Source of the DNA: Adiantum capillus-veneris
Taxonomy: Eukaryota; Streptophyta; Polypodiopsida; Polypodiales; Pteridaceae
Length of the DNA stretch: 64,000 nucleotides
Assembly (NCBI GenBank): GCA_014529385.2
Contig: CM043958.1
Location: 140,330,234 to 140,394,233, forward strand
Reading direction: 5' to 3'
Part shown: one piece after another, positions 1 to 7,905 of the stretch
How the letters are laid out: each line of letters starts with the position of its first letter
Numbering within the stretch: position 1 is the stretch's first letter
The notes under the pieces: generated by a model
The model's database searches: none
The model's input: only the letters and a program-made list of their open reading frames with translations
Told to the model about the DNA's origin: nothing
Program-made: the position numbers and the translations under genes

Positions 1-167
1 CTCTTGTGACATGGAATTGTGAAAAAATACTATCGGCGACTCGCAAAGCTTTGAAAGGTACTGCGCTAGGGCCGCATCCCTTCCACGATACTCTCGAGTC
101 CGCCGCTGAAGGAAGTCATCCTTGTCAGCAATCCAAGACTGCACATATCATGTCAGAAGTGACACAA

Positions 168-247
<80 letters not shown>
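168..247. repeat. (GA)n microsatellite
   Basis: About 80 bp of almost uninterrupted GA dinucleotides. Open frames across it encode only Arg-Glu repeats and are not genes. The flanking sequence at 1-167 and 248-314 shows nothing I can assign. Confidence 0.95.
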
Positions 248-249
<2 letters not shown>

Positions 250-314
250 ACCATGAAGCTCTCATCCTGCAGAAAGAGGTTTTCTTGCCACAGGTCTACA
301 GATGTAGTTGACCC

Positions 315-1511
315 CTAACCTGAATGGTTAAACCAATCCTCCACTTCTTTGTTACTTGTTGATGGTCTTAGGCTTTGTCTTATTGCTTGGAAGGTGGCTT
401 CATCAGGTAGTGTCTCCTTGTATTTTTCAGCTTTCTCAAAGCATCTTCGGAGGCATTCCATTGGATTGCTGGATGTTTCCATTGCCTCATCATCACTACT
501 ATCCTCTGAAACAAATCCACTCCTCTCCTCTTGGACTCTGGAAATAATAGCCAGGGAGAAATCCTCCCTTAAATAAAAGACGCTTTGCACATCATGTAAG
601 AAGATATAGGTCCTGTCTCCAATCCTGAAGTCAGGCACAGTAGGCAACATCATCTGAGCATGCTTCTCAGTGAAGTTACTGACATCCAATGGAAGTTTGA
701 TTTCTATGGTTTTCACAGAGAGCATCTTACTTCTTTGTACTTCAATTGCCTCAACCTCAAGGTCGACTGTATCTTCAACCTCCTCGACTTCTTGTATATG
801 AGTTGTCTCCTCGCATTCTTCATCTGGTGTTGCATCCTGCTCCTCTAACACCTCATCAGGATTCTGCATGAGGAATCCAAACAGGCTGTTCAGGTAAATC
901 ATAAAGACAAAGGATTCCTGAATGAGTTTGCATTCTTTTTGGTGCAAAGGGCAGGCTGAATGTCGGCAAGAAGGTGGTAATTCCCTATACTTCTTACGTC
1001 CCTGTCCCTTTCCACCACATTCATTTAAATGCACAAGAGTCATAGTGGGCAGAACAACCCTCCCTACCTGCACCATCACTTCAAACTTATCTCTGTAGGA
1101 CTGCAAGAAATTACTGTGCTGAGCTAATAGGTCTTCAATGTCAAACTTTGGATTAAACATAGAATGAACTAGATCAAACTTGTCCCCAGTACCACAAGAT
1201 GCTGCAAAATCAAACAGCCTCTCATCAGTTGCAGTTGGGTCTTCCAGAGAAGACACATCCTCTTTGGCTTTACATTTAGTTGCATAGGGACTACTTTCTA
1301 GCACATCTGCATCATCTGAGAAGTCTATATTCCTCTTTCTTGTATTTTTCTTGACAAGTACTTTACAGGGTGAGGGATCCTCTTGGCCTGGTGACCTCTC
1401 TGATTGATCTTCACCAATTGACTCTTCTTCAGATATGTCCTGACAAAAGTCAACAGTTCTTTTGGCAGAAACATTAAGCAACTGAGCCTGCAAAGGTTGA
1501 AATCCTGACAC
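315..1511 (-). CDS. unknown acidic protein, 5' end incomplete
   Basis: A 398-codon open frame on the minus strand, ending in a TAG at 315. It begins at a GTG rather than an ATG. The same frame stays open upstream to about 1562, so the true start is probably in an unseen upstream exon. I do not recognise the family. The N-terminal third is rich in Ser, Asp and Glu. Residues about 170-205 hold a Cys/His-containing stretch (CRHSACPLHQKEC) followed by a hydrophobic segment. A second acidic stretch (residues about 215-255) precedes a conserved-looking C-terminal part. Codon use and composition look like real coding sequence. It points away from the H3-Ulp1-FCP1 gene at 7906, and the LINE at 1.7-6.3 kb separates them. 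It could be a third gene of the same element (inference). Confidence 0.55.
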   Translation of the reverse strand: MSGFQPLQAQLLNVSAKRTVDFCQDISEEESIGEDQSERSPGQEDPSPCKVLVKKNTRKRNIDFSDDADVLESSPYATKCKAKEDVSSLEDPTATDERLFDFAASCGTGDKFDLVHSMFNPKFDIEDLLAQHSNFLQSYRDKFEVMVQVGRVVLPTMTLVHLNECGGKGQGRKKYRELPPSCRHSACPLHQKECKLIQESFVFMIYLNSLFGFLMQNPDEVLEEQDATPDEECEETTHIQEVEEVEDTVDLEVEAIEVQRSKMLSVKTIEIKLPLDVSNFTEKHAQMMLPTVPDFRIGDRTYIFLHDVQSVFYLREDFSLAIISRVQEERSGFVSEDSSDDEAMETSSNPMECLRRCFEKAEKYKETLPDEATFQAIRQSLRPSTSNKEVEDWFNHSG

Positions 1512-1579
1512 AAGCTCTGGGTCTGGTTTCAGCCTCTTCTGCCTACTGGACCTTAATCCTATTCATCAGGAAACATGAC

Positions 1580-1582
<3 letters not shown>

Positions 1583-1665
<83 letters not shown>

Positions 1666-1688
1666 AAAGCACAAACAAAAACACACAT

Positions 1689-1724
<36 letters not shown>
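1583..1724. repeat. compound (CT)n-(TA)n-(CT)n microsatellite
   Basis: A CT run, then a TA run (about 1619-1664), a short unique piece, and a second CT run. The reading frame through it is low complexity only. Confidence 0.95.
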
Positions 1725-1727
<3 letters not shown>

Positions 1728-1952
1728 GCAGCCGTTTTTTGACCTAGTAGACAGCAGTCCACTCTTTTGATCATAACTTCTTCATCCGAACTCCGATTTG
1801 GGTGATCTATAGCCTTAATCGAAGAGCACGAAGCCCTCTACGCATTGATGTAAAGACAGAAATTTTCAGAGTTATGGAAGGCATTTCTGTAGCAGCATTT
1901 CCGAAATGAACAGGTTCAACAAAATTGATTCTCATCTCCTATTTTACATACA

Positions 1953-2903
1953 ATGTCTTACGGCACTCGCAAGGGTTCTTCTTCTTCAACAAGGTCCAAA
2001 ACCATTGTGGAAAATGATCCAAAATCTCCTAAGTGTGGAGATAGCAACACAACCACCCAACCAACGACATCGGAAACCATGATCATGGCGTACTTGGTAT
2101 CATTGCAAGAGACCGTAAACAAACAAGGCGAAGACTTACGAGCACTTGCAATGGAGAATGGCACACTAAGGGTACTTGTGGTTGAGAATGAGAATCTCAA
2201 GAGGACACTTGAGATGCAAACAACACGTTTGATGCAACTTGAAGAGGAAGTCAAGGAATGTAAACGCTCTCTTGTGGACTTGAATGCTTTGAAGGAGCGG
2301 ATGAGCAAAGTAGAGCATGACCATGTATTGAAAGAGGAGAAATTTGACACTATGAGCCGGGATGTATGCGACATGAAAAATGTATGCACAAACAAGTCTT
2401 GGGTTGATGTATGTGGTAGCAATGTGGTTTCTAATTCCTCACTCATGCAAGCTATGGTTCAAACAAACAATGTTGAGAATGTGGATGTGGAGGAGTTGAA
2501 GGAACGGGAGCGACGTTCCAAGAACATTGTTATTCGTGGAATTCCCGAAGAGAAGCTAGAGACACCTCCTTCTCTTGCCATTGTTATTGAAGACTTCTTC
2601 AAAACCCACTTTGGCATGTCCGGAGTTATGGTCTATGGAGCACATAGAGTGGGGAAGCAAGGAGCTCCTCGCTCGGGAGAACGGCCAATTGTATGCACCA
2701 TGCCGGATGAGACCAAGCGAAAGATTATCCTTGATAATAGTTGGATATATTTGAGGGATACAAAATGTTTTGTATGTGAAGATCGCACTATTAAGCAACA
2801 AAATATGCGTCGCAAGGCATATGAGGAAAATAATAATGAAAACAAGGAGATCTCTCATGAAGAAAATGTGCCCAAGGAGGAGGCAAGTCTCTCAAGCAAA
2901 TAG
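1953..2903 (+). CDS. LINE ORF1 protein (coiled coil + RRM-like)
   Basis: A 316-residue protein starting at ATG 1953. Residues about 45-135 are a long heptad-rich coiled coil (ENENLKRTLEMQ, then LEEEVKE). Residues about 185-290 resemble the RNA-binding domain of L1-type ORF1 proteins: RSKNIVIRGIPE, then AHRVG, then a 'RPIV..M' strand and 'ED.T..Q...R' near the end. Such proteins trimerise and coat LINE RNA. The C-terminus is a charged low-complexity tail. The frame ends at TAG 2901-2903 and is the same frame as ORF2, which follows two codons later. Confidence 0.85.
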   Translation: MSYGTRKGSSSSTRSKTIVENDPKSPKCGDSNTTTQPTTSETMIMAYLVSLQETVNKQGEDLRALAMENGTLRVLVVENENLKRTLEMQTTRLMQLEEEVKECKRSLVDLNALKERMSKVEHDHVLKEEKFDTMSRDVCDMKNVCTNKSWVDVCGSNVVSNSSLMQAMVQTNNVENVDVEELKERERRSKNIVIRGIPEEKLETPPSLAIVIEDFFKTHFGMSGVMVYGAHRVGKQGAPRSGERPIVCTMPDETKRKIILDNSWIYLRDTKCFVCEDRTIKQQNMRRKAYEENNNENKEISHEENVPKEEASLSSK

Positions 2904-2909
2904 GGATGC

Positions 2910-5900
2910 GTGACCTATGAGACCGAGTTACAATTGAAAATATGCTTTTGGAATTGTAATGGATACCCATGGAATGCGGAGGTTGGCATTGATGAACTAA
3001 CAAGCAAAGCCGATGTTGTACTTCTTGTTGAAACTTGGGAGCATGATACACAAAGGATTAACGGCTTGGAGGATTACAATGTACATTCATTGATGTGGTC
3101 AAAGAATCTCAAGCAACGAAGAGGACAAGGAGGGTTAGCATGTATGGTTAAGAAAGGATTGGACGATTTTGTATCAATTGTGAAAGATGACAAGTACAAA
3201 CGTTATGTATGGCTGAAAATTATGACACCAAAAAGAGCACCCATTTTTGTAGCCGGTTGCTACATTCCTCATCATGATTCTCCCTTTTATGCTTGCATGG
3301 ATAGAGATCAACCATTTTCTGATTTGGAAGAGGACATTGCTTATTTCAAAGGTGAAGGTGATGTTATTGTATTTGGGGATATGAATGCTCGCACAAAAAC
3401 ATTGCAACATGATACTCAACAATTTGATGTGCCATACATTTCAAAGGAGTTGGAGGAAGTTCACTTGTATGATCGTACTTCAATGGATGAGAAAGAGCCG
3501 GATCACTATGGAAAGTTACTTTTACACATGTGTAATAGCACGGGTATGCTCATTGCCAATGGTGTATCTTTGTGGAGTGGAACCAATGGATTTACATGTA
3601 GAAGACATAATGGGGATAGTGTGATTGACTATATGCTACTCTCTGAAGCCATCATGTATCGCATAAAGAGTTTTATGTTTGGTCAATGGACCCCGGAATC
3701 CGACCATCGCACCTTATGTATTGACCTTTCATGTGGAGAAGCAACTAAGCATGATAATCTCAGCCAAAGGAAAGAGAAGTTATCACTATGTATGGATTTC
3801 AAACGGGCACCAATGTACATTGAAATGGTTGAGCAAAAATTATGGATGACAAAGCTTCAATGTGATGCACCATTGGAAACTAAATGGGAAGCTTTCAAGA
3901 AAGCTATTTGTTCTTGTGCAGAAGAATGCTTTGCCATAAAGCATCTCCATGGTATCAACAAAGATAGATCACGCAAAAGGTGGTTTGATAAAGAATGTCA
4001 AGATGCTCGAAAGTCCTTGATAAAGCTTGATGCAACTATGGACAAAGACAACTATCAAAGTCATTTGCATACATACAAGGCATTGATTCAAAAGAAGAGA
4101 AAAAGATGGGAAGTAAAGCAACAAGAATTTCAAGTCCAAGAAAAGGCACATGCATGTGGAAGATTTTGGAGAAACTTGAGAGGCAAGCGGGTTGAGAATT
4201 TTGGTAACTTGAGTCTAGTGGATATGTACACACATTGTAGGCAATTATATGAGCAAGAAAATACTGAAAAAATGCCATTTTATGGTGCACTCCCATGTAT
4301 GCCGTCTTTTTTTACTATTGAGGAAGTATGCGGTGGGCTTGAAAAGTTGGCCACTCGCAAAGCGGGAGATCTTCAAGGTATCAAACCGGAGATGATCAAA
4401 TGGACGGGAGATTTTACCCATGAGTGGATGTGTGATATGTTCAACCTTGCACTTCAACATGGTATGCCTTATGATTGGAGTACTAATTGGGTTAAGCCTT
4501 TGCATAAAGGAGGGGATGTAAAGAATGTAAGCAACTACCGGACTATAATGATTGGGTCTCTTATGGCAAAGTTGTTTGGGTGCATAATGGAGATGAAATT
4601 GAGTGATTGGGCTGAAGAGAATGACAAGCGTGCAAAGGGACAAGCGGGTTTTCGTCGATGCCATAGCACCATTGATCATCTTGTCACTCTTCGTGTTCTC
4701 ATGGAGGAAAGTCGGTTGAAAGGCAAGCGATTGTATTGTTGTTTTGTGGAATTTAAGAAAGCCTTTGATATGATTCCACGTAACAATTTGTGGAGAAGGA
4801 TGGAAGAACTCCAAGTGCCAAGTGAGTTTATGCTTGCGGTTTCTCGAATCTATGAGAAGGTGATTTGTCAATTGCGCATGGGAAGAGAAATTTCAGAAAT
4901 TTTTGTAAGCACTATTGGGGTTAAACAAGGATGTCCATTGTCACCAACTCTCTTTGGTCTATGCATTGATCAATTGGAACAAATGGTACTTGACTTTATG
5001 CAAGAAGAAGGCATTGAAGAGGTCACTATTTGCAATGCGGTAATCATGATTTTGTTGTATGCGGATGATCCTTGAGAACTTTTGCTTGCATAGTGGGCTG
5101 ATTGTAAATGAATCCAAAACAAAGGTTATGCTTGTGAAAACCAACCATAAGGAGAAGCCATGCATTGTGTACAACAACGAGACACTTGAAGTTGTTGAGA
5201 GCTTTAAGTACCTTGGCCTTGAGGTTCCATCCAATCACAAGTGGCATGAATGTGCTATGCGTCGTTTGGAAGCGGGAAAGAGAGCATATTATGCATTTGA
5301 GAACATGTGTAATGCGGGAAACATCAAGTGTTGGGTTCTCAAGAAGTATCTTTTTGATGCATTGGTGACACCGGTTCTTCTTTATGGAGTTGAAGTGTGG
5401 GGCGGGAGCATCTCAAAGTCTACTTGGAAAGAGTTTGAGAATGTTCAAAAGCGTTTTCTTACAAACTTTCTCCAAGTTAAGACACAAACACCATATATGC
5501 TCCTACTTCTTGAGTCGGGATCTCTTCCAATTGAGGTTATGGGCATGGAAAGGGTTGTGAAGTACATGATAAAGATGCGTCAAAACCCCTCACATCGACT
5601 TCCTACAATTGCATGGGAAGCAAGCCAAAAAGTTCAAAAGACGCATAAAAGCAAGATCTTGAGCACGGGATGGATGCAAGACATAAAGAAGTGGTTTGGG
5701 AGATGGGATGCATTACACTTGCTACATGATGCTTCAATTGACTCTCAAGTGAATGAAGCTTTTCTACAACGCCAATGTATTACGGCTTGGGAGAAATCCG
5801 GTGGGTCACGCTTCATACATTACACCACCTATATTGCCTCCAACTACAAAACCATGTTCTTCGCTGAGAGAGGAAACCGTACTCAAACTTACATGCTTGA

Positions 5901-6252
5901 GCCTATTCCCTTATCCGCGATACGCACTATCGCAGCAATTCGGCTTAGCTCCCATTTCCTTCGATGCGAGATAGGGCGTTGGGGAAATGGAGAAGAGTCA
6001 AATCGATTGTGCACATTATGCTCACTGCAAGTTCGAGAGTCTGAGTACCACACACTACTAGAGTGCTCAGCTTTTGATCAAATCCGAACTTGCTTCTCTC
6101 ACATTTTCAGCTATAACTTAGACCTACACACTTTCCTCTCCCAGCGAAAGTGTGGGCTCTCCATTGCGACTCTCATCACTACAATTTTGGAGCATCGAGA
6201 GTCACTCATCAGCCATACACATACTACATCACATGTAACTTTGGTCCCATAG
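2910..6252 (+). pseudogene. LINE ORF2: endonuclease-reverse transcriptase, broken after the catalytic YADD
   Basis: An APE-type endonuclease occupies about 2930-3750. Its motifs include CFWNCNG, a LLVETWE catalytic Glu, FGDMNA and ESDHRTL. The reverse transcriptase follows, with NYRTIMIGS, GQAGFRRCHST, VEFKKAFDMIP, GVKQGCPLSP and the active-site LLYADD at about 5055-5072. The frame then stops at 5075. The rest resumes in another frame (from 5059): LHSGLIVNESKTKV and FKYLGL in the palm/thumb, and a C-terminal Cys-Cys-His-Cys knuckle (LCTLC...H..LEC, about 6005-6070). The segment that normally links YADD to the next motif is missing, so a small deletion plus frameshift at about 5073 has inactivated it. 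No ATG precedes the endonuclease domain. Confidence 0.9.
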
Positions 6253-6266
6253 GTCATATTTGACCT
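6251..6266 (+). other. 3' UTR stem-loop of the LINE
   Basis: A perfect 6-bp stem with a 4-nt loop (AGGTCA TATT TGACCT) lies directly at the end of ORF2, before the AATAAAATC and TCTA tail. In LINEs a 3' hairpin is often the recognition site for the reverse transcriptase. That role here is inference. Confidence 0.55.
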
Positions 6267-6283
6267 CCAAGGACGATAATAAA

Positions 6284-6586
6284 ATCTATCTATCTATCTA
6301 TCTCTCTCTCTCTCTCTCTCCAAGGCAGAAACTCCAAGGGAGGTGTCTCCTCCATTGCTTTTTGTCTGTCAAACTGACTCTGTCTCTCTCCCTCTCTCTC
6401 TCTCTAAGAGTAAGGAGTCCCTCTCTCTATCTCTCTCTCAATCTGTCTCTCTCTCTCTCTCTCTCTCTCCTTCTCTCTTTCTATGGTTCTCTCTCTCTGT
6501 CTCTCTATCACTCTCTCTCTATCACTCTCTGGCAGTAATGAGGCTCTCTCTCTCTCTCGCTCTCTCACTCTCTCTCTCTCTCTATT

Positions 6587-6637
<51 letters not shown>
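6284..6637. repeat. (TCTA)n then long interrupted (CT)n tract
   Basis: The LINE tail passes into about 340 bp of CT-rich sequence with a few interruptions. All open frames here are Ser-Leu repeats and are rejected as genes. Confidence 0.95.
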
Positions 6638-6638
<1 letters not shown>

Positions 6639-6641
<3 letters not shown>

Positions 6642-6795
6642 ATCACACTTATAACGGATACACACGGCGGCGCCCCACGTGTTACTATAAAATAGAGTAT
6701 AATTGCATGTTGTCGCACGTGCGACAACATGCAATTATACTCTATTTTATAGTAACACGTGGGGCGCCGCCGTGTGTATCCGTTATAAGTGTGAT

Positions 6796-6798
<3 letters not shown>
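6639..6798. repeat. perfect 160-bp palindrome without spacer
   Basis: Two 80-bp arms are exact reverse complements, with the centre between 6718 and 6719 (CGCAC|GTGCG). The symmetry extends outward, since a CT run precedes the left arm and a GA run follows the right arm. As RNA or single-stranded DNA it would form one long hairpin. It could be a foldback element or MITE, or an assembly or amplification artefact. Confidence 0.9.
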
Positions 6799-6841
<43 letters not shown>

Positions 6842-6962
6842 CCGTCGTCTGCGTCTCCGACAGCAAGCCGACCCATCTTAGACATAACGAAGGTCTGCGT
6901 CCTCAGGAGGTTTGGCCCTCTCTCTCTCTCCCTCTGCTTCTGAAATTTCCCTCTGCCTTTGC

Positions 6963-7026
<64 letters not shown>

Positions 7027-7093
7027 CTGTCACAGTATATTGCATATCTAGCTCTGTCTTAATAAACAACACACACATACAGTCACAAACACA

Positions 7094-7141
<48 letters not shown>

Positions 7142-7478
7142 ACACACTCACAAACACACAGACACACAAATAAAACATACACACACACACATACAGACAC
7201 ATACACACACACACACACACACAAACACACAGAGACACAAATATAACATACACACCAAAGACACACACACTCACAAACCCAGAGACAGACAAATCTAACA
7301 TACACACACAGATACAGACAAATATAACATACACGCAAACACACAGAGACACAAATATAACATACACACACACAGACACACACACACACATACAGAGACA
7401 CGCACACACTCACAAACACACACACACAAATATAACTTACACACACACACAAATACAGACACACACACACACACAGAG

Positions 7479-7556
<78 letters not shown>
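6799..7556. repeat. microsatellite and minisatellite block (GA, CT, CA)
   Basis: Consecutive tracts: (GA)n 6799-6836, (CT)n about 6968-7022, a CA-rich minisatellite about 7065-7480 with recurring 'acacaaatataacatacac' units, and (CT)n about 7482-7556. A short unique piece (6837-6965) lies between the first two. No genes. Confidence 0.93.
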
Positions 7557-7558
<2 letters not shown>

Positions 7559-7772
7559 CTAAAGGCGCGCATATAGAGGCATAACCGGTGTGCATGTCTC
7601 TATGCGCCGTTAGTACTGTGCATCGACCAGTGTATGTGTGAGTGTTATAGAGAGAGGATGTAAGGCGGGGGAAAGAGAGAGAGAGAGAGAGTGAGTCTTT
7701 CTTTTACCTTATACTTACGGCGCACGGAGGTGTTTTTTGAGGTCAAAACATGCTCCACGCGCGCCTTTAGTA
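7557..7772. mobile_element. small TIR element (MITE) with TA-type target site
   Basis: TACTAAAGGCGCGC at 7557-7570 is matched by its exact reverse complement at 7759-7772. If the outer TA pair is the target duplication, the element is CTAAAGGCGCGC to its complement, about 212 bp, and non-coding. A TA target site is typical of Tc1/mariner-type elements. The superfamily is not established here. Confidence 0.6.
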
Positions 7773-7780
7773 ATGGGAGT

Positions 7781-7820
7781 CTCTCTCTCTCTCTCTAGTT
7801 AAATATGCTAAGCTATAGAA

Positions 7821-7883
<63 letters not shown>
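7781..7883. repeat. (CT)n and (GA)n tracts in the leader of the H3-Ulp1-FCP1 gene
   Basis: A short CT run (about 7781-7796) is followed by about 62 bp of GA ending 22 bp before ATG 7906. CT/GA tracts are common in plant 5' leaders and promoters and may be part of the promoter region here. That is inference. Confidence 0.7.
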
Positions 7884-7885
<2 letters not shown>

Positions 7886-7905
7886 CTCTTTTTGTACACA
7901 GTGAA

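Larger units (their letters stand above)
1725..6300 (+). mobile_element. LINE (non-LTR retrotransposon), damaged
   Basis: This holds two consecutive coding blocks, ORF1 (coiled coil plus RRM-like) and ORF2 (endonuclease plus reverse transcriptase). A short 3' UTR follows, with a stem-loop and a TCTA simple-repeat tail from about 6284. A tetranucleotide tail in place of poly(A) is seen in several LINE clades. The 5' end is uncertain: there is a 5' UTR-like stretch at 1725-1952 next to a microsatellite. I found no clear target-site duplication. Confidence 0.85.

Noticed and set aside
1958-2446. Minus-strand 162-codon frame opposite LINE ORF1
   Set aside because: Antisense shadow of ORF1 without any recognised feature.
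6260-7572. Long Ser-Leu, Arg-Glu, Thr-His and Cys-Val open frames on both strands
   Set aside because: They are translations of CT, GA and CA microsatellites and have no coding character.
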